Counted from the first letter of the stretch, positions 23,100 to 35,150 are shown. The stretch: DNA of 64,000 bases from Saxidomus purpurata (GCA_022818135.1 JAFMSR010000018.1:1890268-1954267); one strand, 5' to 3'. The notes: a model not told the origin generated them from the letters alone. Numbers and translations: made by a program.

Positions 23100-23915
23100 C
23101 ACAGCTTCAGCTTTGCTACTACTGTTGCTGCTACCGCTGCTATTGCTACGGTTATTGCCGCCATCTCTATTGCTGCTGTTGCTGCTGTTGCTACTTTTAT
23201 TAACACCACCTCTGTTGATACGGTTATTGCCGCCACCACTTTTGCTGCTGTTGCTACTATTATTAACGCCACCTCTGTTGATACTGTTGCTAGTGTTTTT
23301 GCCGCACCGTTTGTTGCTGCTGTTGCTACTATTATGAACGCCACCTCTGTTGATACTGTCGCTAGTGTTTTTGCCGCACCGTTTGTTGCTGCTGTTGCTA
23401 CTGTTATTGCCGCCACCTCTGTTGCTACTGCTACTATTGCTACTGCCGTTACATCTGTTACAGTTACAGCTAGTGTACCACTACTTTCCGCTTCTTTTAT
23501 AATTGATGCTACTTCTACTGTAGATGTTGCCTTTCCTGTAATTTCTATCAATAGTGTTACTTCTACAACAGATGTCACATTAACGTCCACCACTACTTTA
23601 AAACATACCAAACCTGCACCTTCTACTATTATATCTATAGCACTAGTGTAACTTCTACCACAAATGTCACTTTAACGTCCACCACTACTGTTAAACATAC
23701 CAAACCTGCACCTTCTACTATTATATCTATAGCCTAGCGTTACTTCTACCGCTTCTGAAACATCTACAACTACTGTAATTTCTAATCCTAGTGTTACATC
23801 TTCTACAATTTTTACCGCCACTTCTGTTACATCTAGCGCTCTGACTGTTACAGTTCATTTTAGTGCCACTTCCACTGCTACTTGTATTGTCCTAGCTACT
23901 GCTGCTGTCGCAGCT
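23100..23915. repeat. Degenerate trinucleotide tract (GCT/GTT/ACT-rich) with longer repeats
   Basis: Runs of TTGCTGCTGTTGCTACT-type triplets are embedded in a ~90-bp repeat seen around 23260-23430. A second repeat pair occurs near 23595 and 23675 (ACGTCCACCACTACT). The Ala/Thr/Val-rich ORFs on both strands come from the triplet structure and have no signal peptide or domain. Confidence 0.85.
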
Positions 23916-24702
23916 GCTCACAGACACACGTACCTATAATTTCAAAATAGCTCACTGCGTAATTTATTTAATTAGATAAATAAATATTTAAACAAACCAT
24001 GACAAATCGTTAGAAATCGACCTTTTATACAGAAATGTAACGCAACCAATGATTTGTTGCATGCATAAAATAGGGTCTACTCTGTAACATATTAAATATT
24101 ATAGGCCTAAGTTTACTACATTAATGCTTAATGTAGATTTAATCCTTTGTTTATATGCTGGTTTATTGATATGTAACAAAACTTCTTTTTGTTCTTTAAA
24201 ATCAGGTATATCAAATATTGAAATATAATACTGTAAATCTTGTTCAATTCAAATCACTGCTTCATCACGCATTTAAAGTTTCAGTCCCGGCACGGCAGAC
24301 GAATGTTAAAATATCTTATTGCATATAGACAGGGCGTCATTGGCCAGCTGATTATAGATCTTTACTAATAGACAATTAATTTTAAACTGATTACAATTAA
24401 CCGTTTTAGTAACAAACATGTATAATTAACTGTGTTAACAGGACACATTACAGATTCATAGGTACATGTTGACGTTTGCACGTTACGTCCTAGTGGTTCA
24501 TATAACATTGATTTTCAAAGTTAAAGGGGTGCGCATTTCTTATTTCAATAAAAACGCCTGAAATGGTTTTACTGAGGTTTAAAAGTTCAAAGGATATGAA
24601 CTGTGGGATACTAAAAGAGGAATGACTAATATGTGAGTACGGGCTCATCACTGTGGCCAACTATCTCTGATGCTGTAAGGAAATCGACTTTATTTTCACA
24701 CA

Positions 24703-26973
24703 ATGACATCGTGTACGGTTACTAATTCCTCAGCAATATCGTGTGACAATGGGTGCTGTGGAACCGCTGACAACAGAACATGTTGCGAGTTCACGTATGT
24801 ATGTATTTTAGAGTTTTATCGTTGGTAATCTATATGACCAACGCCCCTAGAAGAGTTTAGTCAATATACATGTATGTTTCGCGGGATAGTGCAAGATACA
24901 GAACGTGTCCCGTTCCAGAGACACATCTGGTACTTTAACATGCCCTATGTAAAGCACCAATATATGAGATCTCTGTTTTTAGTTATGTTAATAGAGGAGC
25001 GGGGATCGAACCTACGATCCCTGGATAACAAGTCCAATGCATTACCACTGGACCAATGGTCCGCTCCAAAGTTCACGTTAGTACCGTGCTGTCTATAACA
25101 TGACGTGATTTGCATTTATTGTTTTTGAAATTGTGAGGAAGTGTGAACATAGTGATCTATGTCGTCGAGCGCTTGCTGTGGCCGCTATTGTCATTGCACG
25201 TTTCGCATGTTTATCATGAAGATTGTGAGGAAGTGTGAACATAGTGGTCAGTGTCGTTAATATAAACGCTTGTTGTGGCTGCTATAGTTGTTATTGAACG
25301 TTTTGCACGTTTATCATGAAGATTGTGAAGAAGTGTGAACATAGCGGTCAGTGTCGTTAAACGCTTGTTGTGGCTGCTATTGTTATTGAACGTTTTGCAT
25401 GTTTATCATGAAGATTATGAAGAAGTGTGAACACAGTGGTTAGTGTCGTTAAACGCTTGTTGTGGCCGCTATAGTTGTTATTGAACGTTTTGCATGTTTA
25501 TCATGAAGGTTGTGAGAAAGTGTGAACATAGTGGTCAGTGTCGTTGAGCGTTATATGTGGCCGCTATTGTCAACGACGTTTTGCATGTTTATCATGAAGA
25601 TTATGAGAAGGTGTGATCACAGTGACGAGTGTCGTTGGGCGCTTAATGTGGTTTCGTTCGCATTTGCACTTTTGTTTTCATCTTTTCTCTTTGCAGACTG
25701 TCTGAGAGCGTGATCATAGTGATTTGTGTCGTGGGGGCGCTTGTTGTTGTCGCCATTGTCATTGCACTGATAGTATGCTTAACAAGCAAACAGAAAAACA
25801 GAGTGACTCGTATACGACCACAGCAACGCCGTAACATGCTTGACAACGGTATCAAATAATTCGTACTGTTCCTCTCTTTGCTAAATTAAAAAGTATACAT
25901 TTACATACAAAAATGTACTGTATTCTACTGTAGAAAAGTTTTTAGCTAACTGTACAATATATGTTGAAGCTATATAAATAAATAATGTGTTCCTATGATA
26001 CAGTATAATATAATGTTTGAAATATTTATAGTAAGTATGTTCAAACAACAAAACCAAAACTGCCAACAATTTTATCAAATCCACGTGACTTTTTTCATTC
26101 TTTGAATTTACAGACTCACGCACTAGGCGCGTTGAAATCCCAAAACCGCCTCCTTACTCCGAGGCCCCTCCTCAGTACGATGCCATACACTTTTCTGAAG
26201 AATCCAGGTCAACCGAGCCAATATTACCGGGGTTTAGAACTGCAAATGCTCGAGCTGCAAGAGGAAATCGAGCAACCAGGCGACAAAATCCATCGTCAGA
26301 ACCTAGAAGCACAAATCGAGGTCAACAAAATGACGCGCCGCCTTCTTACTTAAGTGTTTTTCATACGGAGACAAATAATGATCTAAGGGATAGACACGAT
26401 TCTCCTGAGCCCGGAACTTCCGGTATGAGTAGATTAAGTGGTAATGATACTGTTGTGTCGGTGATGGACCGAACTCGTCACGGGTCGCCGCATCCAAGTT
26501 TAGCAAGTGGAAGGATATCAACTTCTATGTTTAACAGACAGGGAACATTACATAAGACAGCTAGTGAAAGAAGTCGGCGACAGTTTGGAATAGGGGGCAA
26601 TAACTCAGTGACTCCTGTTACAATAAGGGAGATAACTGTTCATAGTCCAACACAAAGTCCAAATATCGGAAATCATTCAGGGGAAAGACATGATCAAAAC
26701 AAAAGAAACAAAACTTTCAATTCGAAAATTCCACGCCCGTCTAAGCGAAAAACAATTGAAACTGAATTGCAAAGTAATAAACATCCGACATCTCACACTA
26801 GTAGGCTTACTGGACTACGTCCTGACGCGTTTGAAGAAGAAAATGTCTTACTTCGGTTAGGTGAATCACCACCGCCAATAAATCAGTTAGCTATCGCAAG
26901 AAGTGCACAAAGGCATACGATTCTTCACAGATTGCAACAAAGAAAACTTGTGTCCCCAACCCCTGTGCAATAA
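24703..26973 (+). CDS. Shisa/CYYR1-like single-pass membrane protein with PPxY motifs (gene B)
   Basis: Three exons join in phase: 24703-24794, 25697-25848 and 26114-26973, giving 367 residues. The start encodes a short Cys-rich ectodomain (C4, C14, C18-C19, C27-C28: CDNGCCGTADNRTCC). The transmembrane segment is residues 36-58, followed by a basic stretch. The tail has PPPY (93-96), PPQY (100-103) and a later PPSY, then a long Ser/Arg/Pro-rich region. The membrane exon is exactly 152 nt with the same phases as in gene A, so the two are paralogues. No signal peptide is seen: either the ATG at 24703 starts an N-out protein, or a signal-peptide exon upstream was missed. An in-frame stop lies at 24676. 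The stop codon TAA overlaps an AATAAA hexamer (26969-26974). Function is likely as a WW-domain adaptor; this is inferred. Confidence 0.78.
24996..25067 (-). repeat. 72-nt tRNA-like sequence in gene B intron 1
   Basis: On the - strand, a perfect 7-bp acceptor stem (GGAGCGG/CCGCTCC), a 4-bp D stem (CATT/AATG) and a 5-bp anticodon stem (TTGGA/TCCAG, loop CTTGTTA) can be drawn. The T arm does not fold normally around TTCGATC. It is probably a SINE head or pseudo-tRNA; a functional tRNA is unlikely. Confidence 0.55.
25129..25690 (+). repeat. Tandem array of decayed membrane-exon copies in gene B intron 1
   Basis: About six units of ~95 bp start near 25129, 25218, 25318, 25409, 25506 and 25596. 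Each reads like the start of the next exon (25697): AGTGTGAACATAGTG versus GCGTGATCATAGTG, then GTGTCGTT, GCGCTTGTTGTGGC-type and ATTGTCATTGCAC blocks. The units carry a TGA in the exon's reading frame. Confidence 0.82.
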
Positions 26974-27254
26974 ATTCTTTTTCTCTTGGAAACTTATGTA
27001 ACAATCTCAGAAACATCTTTTAAAGTTAAAAACCACTGTGTCTATATCAAAAATGTACAACTCTGAAATTGCTTCCAAGATTGCAGTAAACGCAGTAGTC
27101 TTTCTTCAGTGACTTAACTAGAAAAGAATGAATGTAGTTTGTTTTTCTCTGATGCCGTTTATTATCTCCGTTATAAAAATGATCGTGGTCGGGCTCAGTA
27201 CTGTAGTGGCTACGTCGGTCTTTCGCTAAGTAGTCCAAAGGGCGTAGGTTCGAT

Positions 27255-27292
<38 letters not shown>

Positions 27293-27850
27293 CGTTTCTA
27301 TCTTATACTTGTAGCACATTCGAAAGGTGTTATGTTCTTGGAAGCATTAATAAACACGCGTCAGAAATTCATAAAAATTCATATTTTTTTATATAATAAT
27401 TTAGTATGCGAAAATATTACCGGCTTTTATATTCATATATTCGGTATCTTCTACGTCACAGTTTCCCCAAATCTGGACACCGGAAGTCACCTGAAGGTGT
27501 TTGAAGGCCGTAAGGTCGAGTACTTTAAATTCTAAGCTGTGAACTATTCTTCGCTAGCAACCTTGTTTATTTTCAAGCAATGATATGGGGGACTGCCATG
27601 GTGTTAACAAATATGAGCTTGCTGTTGAATTTTTGGAGTAGCAATTTCTTCACGTTGTTCTGTACGTGATTAAGTATTGAAACGTGCATATTTCTTATCA
27701 TCAGAACTTACATAATCATATACCGTAAACTGACTTCGATCATAAGATGTCGCAAGGGCACGAGTAAAATGCTCGAGTTATCGAAGGTCTTCGAATTCCA
27801 ATTGTTGACAATAAATATCATGAGTAATTTTGTCATTTATTAACACTTAC
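26974..27850. repeat. Gene B 3' flank, source of a dispersed repeat
   Basis: The segment from 27058 (ACTCTGAAATTGCTTCCAAG) to about 27800 recurs near 32830-33260 and 36247-37360, partly at 29680-30480, and inverted at 39000-39830. It includes a tRNA-like A/B box pair (GGCTCAGTACTGTAGTGGCT and GGTTCGATAT, 27190-27255) and a (CT)n run at 27258-27289. Confidence 0.75.
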
Positions 27851-27852
27851 AA

Positions 27853-27942
27853 TATACAACAACAACAACAACAACAACAGCAACAACAATTACTTTATTT
27901 TGTGAAGGTTACATACTAAGTATACAACATTTTTAACACACA

Positions 27943-27997
<55 letters not shown>

Positions 27998-28800
27998 GTT
28001 CACAGTTTCACAAAATAACATGCATGCATACCAACATATAAACATATTCATTACTTTCGACAAACACGCATCAACTTATGACATGCAGTCTTATCTATAT
28101 ATATTTTGAATCATGCATATACAAAAATCATAATATCTAAAAGAAATATCACGAATAATTTCCTTTTCATCAAGAATGATACATAAATGTCCATTGTATA
28201 ACATAACATCAACATGATTGACAATTCCTATATTAACAGCTCAATCGTTATAAAGTAAAATATATGAAAACTTAGATTTTTAAACATCTTAATAATTCGT
28301 GTTTTTTTAAACAATACATATACATAATACAATTTATAAATGCACCATATATGTCATTGTACATATGATAACTTGATTTATGTCTGCATGAGAAACTCCT
28401 TCAAAGTGTTCCTGAATGTGCAAATGTTTTGGAGAAGTTTAATACGTGCGAGTCCCAAATATGTGCAGCTTGTTTCAAATAGTGTTAGGTTTAGCGATAT
28501 TGAGATCTCTGTGAGTGGATGAATTTAATAAATCTTTGATATAAGTAGGACAATCGCCTTTTTTGCATTTGAACACCAGTAATGCAATATGATATTTGCA
28601 TCTACACATGTATTTTCAAAGGTTATGATATTTGATTCTCTAAATAGAACCTGAAAGTCACTTGGTTTATTGATTAATTTTACAGCGCGTTTTTGTAGAG
28701 TTGAAATTTTAGTGGTATCAGATTTATGACAATGTCCGCAGACATCATACCATTTTTGCTGTAAGGCTGCCACACAATGTAAACATTTTAAGACAAACAT
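27853..28800 (-). mobile_element. 5'-truncated LINE fragment with (TTG)n tail
   Basis: On the - strand, 28800-28527 encodes a stretch with TTKISTLQKRAVKLI, the conserved tail block that follows RT domains. The 3' end reads AAAATAAAGTAATTG then (TTG)n at about 27855-27890. A (CA)n run (27944-27997) lies inside. In the parallel copy near 37370-37450 most of this stretch is absent, supporting an insertion. Confidence 0.75.
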
Positions 28801-28845
28801 TCAATATTAAAAAAGGTATATATAATACTAAAGAGGAAACATTAA

Positions 28846-29058
28846 TTAGGCGTAAAAAAAATGTTTGTTTCCGGTTTCCCGACCTTCCCTATTTTTTTGC
28901 CCCGACCCTAGAACATTTTTTGCGTGTAAATATTTTTAGCATAAATTCATTAAAATCTATGTTGAATTTGGTTTGTTTGAGAATAAAAAAAAAATCCCTA
29001 CCTACCTATCCTATTATTTTAGGGCCTGAAACCTGAAACAAAAATTTTTTAGGCCTTA
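28846..29058. mobile_element. Short inverted-repeat element (MITE), ~210 bp
   Basis: The ends AGGCGTAAAAAAAATG-TTTGTTTCCGGTTTC and GAAACCTGAAACAAAAAT-TTTTTAGGCCTT are imperfect inverted repeats of about 30 bp. No coding capacity. Confidence 0.75.
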
Positions 29059-29324
29059 CAACATTCATCACACACTTCATAGTACATTTATTATAAACGA
29101 AAGAGCAAAGTCCTTTAATATCTATAATGCAAACTGTGTTTGTCACTTTAGTGCTACACTGACCAGAGCATAAGCAGGGATATTAATCACTTCCAGTGAT
29201 AGCTCTAATTATGCATTCGTTAGTCACATGCCCCAGAATTTTAAAGATATACACTAAGACTTAAGTCTGGTGTTACGATACATATATTATGGCTACTCAA
29301 TAACTAATTATTCCCAAAACTTAT

Positions 29325-29582
29325 CTTCCCTCATGAGAACGTAGGTTCTCAACTGAAAACCTACGTTCTCATTGTAAACCTACGTTCTCATTTCGGATCA
29401 CAAGTGTTTTTGATAACCTAGGCTCTCAACTGAAACCTATGTTCTCACGGAAAACCTATGTTCTCACTTCGGATCACACGTTTCATAACCTAGCTTCTCA
29501 AATGAAAACTTATGTTCTCAACTGACAACCTACGTTCTCACTTCGGATCACACGTTTGTTTGGTAACCTAGGTTCTCAGAGA
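29325..29582. repeat. Clustered short repeats around ACCTACGTTCTCA
   Basis: At least ten variants of AACCTA-G/C/T-GTTCTCA occur in both spacings, interleaved with TTCGGATCACA. This is minisatellite-like. Confidence 0.8.
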
Positions 29583-29679
29583 CTGAAATGATACTGTTTA
29601 AACAAAACCAGCCACATATTCCTAAGGTCACGTTTAGGGCTCAAACACTACTACATGCAAATTCGTTTCCGGTCTGTAT

Positions 29680-29870
29680 CTACCACATTCGTTATAAGAA
29701 TGATCTAGGTCGGCTCAGTATTGTAGTGGCTACGTCGTTTGCTAAGTAGCCCCAAGGCCTGGGTTCGATATCCAATCTGATCAAATAAATATGACTCTTT
29801 TGGTGAGCCAACCGGAGTCAAATGTACTCGGGTCACCTAGCTGTAAGCTGAGATCAGTACGGATATTTGT

Positions 29871-29926
<56 letters not shown>

Positions 29927-30480
29927 ACATTCTTTCATTTCTTATACTTGTAGCACCATAATTATTAACTTGATCAAAACTGCACTTATGGAATACTCTT
30001 TCGCAGACTTTAACACTGAATACGCGTCGAATCTGAATGTTGAGTTCTCCTGAAAACGAGATGTAGTTTCAGAAAATTGACAGTCGATATGGTTTCGTAA
30101 AATAACTTGTCAAAATATGATTAATATGAAAACAAATGCCAAATTTATTTAAATAAACATTCCGTCGTTTCAAATGGGCTTTCCAGTCTTCGAGCCCATT
30201 CGCAATTTGTATTGTTCTTGGAAGCATTGATAAACACGCTTCAGGCATACATAATTTGATAATTATTGAGCATAAGAAAATGAAAAATATACATGTTTTT
30301 GGCATCTTCTACGTCATCTGGACAACGGGAGTCACCTTGAAGGTGTTTGAAGTCCGTAAGGTTGTGTACCTAAACTCTAAGCTGTGAACTATTCATTCGT
30401 AACTTGGATTGTTTTCCAAGCAATAATATGCGGGACTGCCATGGTGTTTATAGATATGAGCTTACTGTTGGGTTATTCGA
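29680..30480 (+). repeat. Copy of the gene B 3'-flank dispersed repeat
   Basis: tRNA-like boxes (GGCTCAGTATTGTAGTGGCT and GGGTTCGATATCC, about 29710-29775), a long (CT)n run at 29877-29922, then sequence parallel to 36650-37160 (GAAAACGAGATGTAGTTTC, GACTGCCATGGTGTT). Confidence 0.75.
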
Positions 30481-31240
30481 GTGCAATTTCTTCACGTTAT
30501 TCAACGCGACGTTATCAGTATTTCTCGTTAAATAGAAACGTGCATATTTCTTAACCACTGGCACCAGAGTACTGAACTGCCCTTCGGCTAGTTTAATTTT
30601 ATTTTTCAATGGGTTTTTCTGGTAAAGATCTGGTAAATGAAAAACATGATAGACTATATTCACCAAACAAGTGTCTGGTACATCTCCATGTGTAGTGATA
30701 GCTAGACACCTTATCTGGATACCAGGAAAAACATCTTCAAACTAAAATGAATCTCTTAGTTCACCTAACAATGTTAATGATAGAACTAGAAATATATTTG
30801 GCTTTACACAGGAGAGTGCAGGTTTTTTGTCTATTGATGGAACAGAAAATACTTGTGTCCAGTTCTGCACACAAAAATGCAATAAAATAAAACCTGATCT
30901 ACAAGACTAACTCTTGTTGAACAACTTTTATGCCGTATTACGTCCATTAAACAGATCCATATTCTATGCTAAATCATGGAGGTATTGCTGCAAACAGTCA
31001 TTTTGTAAAATTCCTATCTATATCTATTTCTCAGTATTACCTCACTTCTCTTGCGAATATCAAAATCATTATGGGCAGGGTGCACTCTGGGTGTTAAAGG
31101 TAGTAAGAATAAAGTAACTGCCAGATAGATCATCAAGTACTTTAAGAAAAGCATCGTTGTTAAAAAGAGTGAAAAAAAATGTTTAAAAAACTGCTGTATC
31201 TGTAGTAACTTAGATTGTCCACTGCCACTTGAATTTACAG

Positions 31241-31920
31241 ACTCATGTACTAGAAAATCCCAAAACCGCATCCTTACTCATAAGTACGATGCCATACAAA
31301 TTTCTGAAGAATCCAGGTCAACCGAGCCGATATTACCGGGGTATAGAACTACAAATGCTCGAGCTGCAAGAAGACATCGAGCAATCAGGCGACAAAATCC
31401 GCCGTCAGAACGTCCTGAACCCGGAACTTCCGGTATGAGTAGATTAAGTTGTAATAATACTGTTGTGATGGATAGAACTCGTCACGGGTCGCCGCATCTA
31501 AGTTTAGACAGGTAGTGAAAGAAGTCAGCGACACTTTGGAACAGGGGGCAATAACTCAGTGACTCCTGTAACAATAAGACAGATAACTATTCATATAGTC
31601 ACTCAACACAAAGTCCAAATATTGGAAATCATTCAGGGGACATGATCAAAACAAAAGAAACAAAACTTTCCATTCGAAAATTCCACGCGAAAAGCAGTTG
31701 AAACTGAACTGCAAAGTAGTAAACATCCGACATCTTACACTAACAGTACCGGACTACGTCCTGACGCGTTTGAAGAAAAAAATGATTTACTTCGGTTAGG
31801 TGAATCACCACCGCCAATAAATAAGTTTGCTATCGCAAGAAGTGCACAAAGGCATACAATCTTCACAGGTTACAGCAAAGAAAATATTTGTCCTCAACCT
31901 CTGTGCCATGAATTCTAATT
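31241..31920 (+). pseudogene. Broken copy 1 of gene B last exon
   Basis: It starts right after a preserved acceptor (GAATTTACAG, 31231-31240) and parallels 26114-26973. A deletion removes the PPPY/PPQY stretch. The frame stays open until a TAG near 31516, after which the sequence is shortened and frameshifted. No ectodomain or membrane exon is found upstream, so it is a partial duplicate. Confidence 0.85.
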
Positions 31921-32021
31921 CTCTTGGAAACTCACCTAAAAATCTCAGGAACATGTTTTAAAGTTAACGGAATCGAAACCATCGTGCTGAGCAATATTAA
32001 AGATTTACAATGGAGACTATC

Positions 32022-32491
32022 TGTTATGGATAGTCCCATGTTATTTGGGCGACAACTCTTTTTACTGTTGCGGATAGTTGTATAGATTTAGAGGTGTTTA
32101 GCCGTAAAACATTTAACACGTCATCGTACTACGTCGAATAACAATATTATAATGCAACATGATTCAACATTCATTTTGTTGTTGTTGTTGTTCAAACAAT
32201 GCCCAATTGGGGCCTGTGTGCCGACTTGAAGTAATTGTGAATTTAATAAACTCGTATGTTATGGATAGTCCCATGTTATTTGGGCGACAACTCTTTTTAC
32301 TGTTGCGGATAGTTGTATAGATTTAGAGGTGTTTAGCCGTAAAACATTTAACACGTCATCGTACTACGTCGAATAACAATATTATAATGCAACATGATTC
32401 AACATTCATTTTGTTGTTGTTGTTGTTCAAACAATGCCCAATTGGGGCCTGTGTGCCGACTTGAAGTAATTGTGAATTTAATAAACTCGTA
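32022..32491. repeat. Two 235-bp direct repeats, apparently identical
   Basis: 32022-32256 and 32257-32491 appear identical by eye, including the GTTGTTGTTGTTGTT run. This is a very recent tandem duplication. It sits in an ~850-bp insertion that interrupts copy 1 of the gene B flank. Confidence 0.9.
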
Positions 32492-32829
32492 TTTGCCGGG
32501 ATGCCCTAATTGGTCGTTTGTAATGACTGTGTATCCCGTGCTGTGAATTTTTCAATGTGTTGAAAGACAATTTGTGAAAATCGGATATTTGTTGTTGTTG
32601 TATGAATCTTGACTGATTAGTGAATAATTGGTGTTGTTGTTTTGAATGGAACTTGACTATGACATTGAAAATAGAGTTTGTTAAAAATACGGAGCCGTGC
32701 CCAGACATATGCCAATGCTAATATCTAATCAAAGTATTGTTGCAATTTGAAAAGTTATTATTAAATTTACAAACTATTTTGAAGTTTTTATAGTTTTATA
32801 TTTCTTTTGTTTTCTCTGGGAGTACCAAA

Positions 32830-33260
32830 TAACTCTGAAATTGCTTCATACATTGCAGTAAACGCAGTAGTCTTTCTTTAGTGACTGAACTAGAAAATAG
32901 TGAGTGTAGTTTCTCTGGCATTGACACCGGTTAATATCTCCGTTATAAGAATAATCTAGGTCGGGCTCAGTATTGTAATGGCTATGGCGATTGCTTAGAA
33001 GCCCAAAGGGTGTAGGTTCGATATCCACAGGTGTTATGTTCTTGGAAGAACACGCTTCAGACATTCATAGAAGTTCATATAATTTATTAGAATTTGAAAA
33101 AGAAAAAAAATGTTCGGCTCTTATATTCATATATTCGGCATCTTCTACGTCTCATTTTCCCCAAATTTGGACAACGGAAGTCACCTGAAGGTGTTTGCAT
33201 GAAGTAAAGATGTGTGCTTAGAATAAATTCTAAGTCGTGAACTATTCATTATGCGGGACT
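32830..33260 (+). repeat. Copy 1 of the gene B 3' flank
   Basis: It parallels 27058-27560 (CTCTGAAATTGCTTCATACA, GCAGTAAACGCAGTAGTC, tRNA-like boxes, then GGTGTTATGTTCTTGGAAG). Confidence 0.8.
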
Positions 33261-33837
33261 GTCATGGTGTTAATAAATACAAGAAAAACTGTGATACTAC
33301 GTATCACAGCGGGCCAACAAACAAAGGAATTCAAGGAGACTCATTCTAACTTGCATTGTTTTGGCAAATGCATAGGTTTTATCGCCGCATCCAACTAACA
33401 AGTTATGATTATCTTCACTAAATTGTTATTACAGATTGCCGAAATCACAGTTGTTGGTAAACATAATCAAGATATTTGCAGCCACACCTCTCGGGTTTTT
33501 AGTTGTATTTTGAGAAAAGAGCACCTGCACAACTGTGCTCACAGGAAGGAAAAACTTACTTTTGGCGCAAATAAGGTTATCTAAACAACTATCTAAATAT
33601 GCGAATAAATCTACACGAAAACAAAAAAGGAACCGACTAGGTCGAAATATAAACGTTATATTATAACCACGATTTCAATAATGTCATAATATATTAAATA
33701 TGTCCCCACCTTTAATTACATATCAGTCCCTTTTTTTCCTGGATAAAACTTTAGTTTAAACAGTATTTATTCAAGAAATGCATATACATGTACAATATTT
33801 CTGTTAAATAACAGAATGGATCGAATAGAAACAAAAA

Positions 33838-34200
33838 AATAAAAATAATATCAAACAGGGAATGCCACGTACCAAAAACGCAGCCTCCCCAAAACGAGCC
33901 CCACAGCACCCAGAAGTGCACACCACCAACACACACACACACACACAAACACGCACAGACACACACACACACAACACACACACCAACACACACAATCATG
34001 TACACACACAAACATACACTACCAACACACACTAGCATACAAAGCAAACACACGAGGACAAAACGAACAATTAAAGGAACATAGTGGGGTACCGCCTTGG
34101 AACGGTCAGTGGCAAAAACACCACTGGGGAGCTTAAACCGGTTTATGGTGCGCACCCAACCTCACTCTTACCCCCACCATGTTCCAAAGTCACAGGACAG
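33838..34200 (-). repeat. Dispersed repeat with GT-rich core (copy 2, inverted)
   Basis: It is the reverse complement of the 4070-4415 block, with a CA-rich core on this strand. The 134-codon ORF across it is the same by-product seen in copy 1. Confidence 0.8.
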
Positions 34201-34775
34201 TGTAAATAAAAGTAATCCCTGCTAGGTGAATCTCTAACACACGCAATGGAAACAAAAGGCATGGTATGTAAAACACAAAAATGCTCGTGTATAAATATAT
34301 AAAAAGCAAACCTTGAGAACCAAAAAACGTATGTACTCAATGCCTTTGCAGAAGGCAGAGCACCAAGAGAAACACCCTTAAGGGCAACCTTAGCATATTT
34401 AAGAACTCTCTCCTTGAAGTTTAGAAATAGAAGGTACGAGTTGATTTTTTTGATCTGTACAAGTTGACCAATTAGGGTAGGAGATGACTAAGGTACGAGT
34501 TAACTTATGCGGGAGTCGACTCTAAAGCTTCTGGTTGAACAAGCAGAAAGTGACACAAAACCACATCTACTGACTGACGTGTAGTATAAAAACTTTTCTA
34601 TTTTCGAATATTATGAATCGATTTATTAAAGTCACTGTCTAAATTCGGAGATATGACAGTTATATGAAATAGTATTGCTATTTTTAGAACACAAACAATA
34701 AGTTACGACAACTCCATAGAAAGTAGACTGTGTCTATAATATTCAACTCAGAAGTACCTCGTTGTTTCAATTCAA

Positions 34776-35045
34776 GTTTCAAGTTTCAAGTTTATTGGCA
34801 AACAGCATAGGCAATGCATTTGGCCATATATACATACAATTATGGCGAAGACAAACAAATAAATACACATATCAACATACATTTATAAACACTGCAACAA
34901 ACAGATAGGTGACAAATAAATACAAACTTTAAGAATTAAATAAGTTTTCCAGAGTATTCTTTCTTAGTTCAAATGCATCTTTAATGTATTTTGCTACGTT
35001 ATATATTTTTTTCTTATTATGCGTTGACATTAGGAAGTTAAACAT
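34776..35045 (-). mobile_element. 5'-truncated LINE 3' end with ACTTGAA repeat tail
   Basis: On the - strand, codons ending ...YNVAKYIKDAFELRKN...LFNS-stop (stop near 34937) resemble ORF2 C-termini of CR1/L2-like elements. They are followed by a 3' UTR and a tail of TTTGCCAATAAACTTGAA with repeated ACTTGAA. Compare the C-terminus of the full LINE (KLAKFVHLAMKIR). Confidence 0.7.
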
Positions 35046-35111
35046 ATTAATGCAGTGCTATGAGCGTCAACTGTACCCGCTAATTGGTAGCTGGTTATTC
35101 GTAATTCTAAA

Positions 35112-35150
35112 CTATATATATAACTATAACTATAACTATAACTATAACTA
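35112..35150. repeat. (AACTAT)n microsatellite
   Basis: Five or so tandem hexamers. Confidence 0.85.

Noticed and set aside
23086..23651. Leu-rich and Ala/Thr/Val-rich ORFs on both strands
   Set aside because: Products of the degenerate trinucleotide tract; all frames are open for the same reason.
24996..25067. Functional tRNA gene
   Set aside because: Acceptor, D and anticodon stems fold, but the T arm does not pair in the standard way; more likely a SINE head or pseudo-tRNA.
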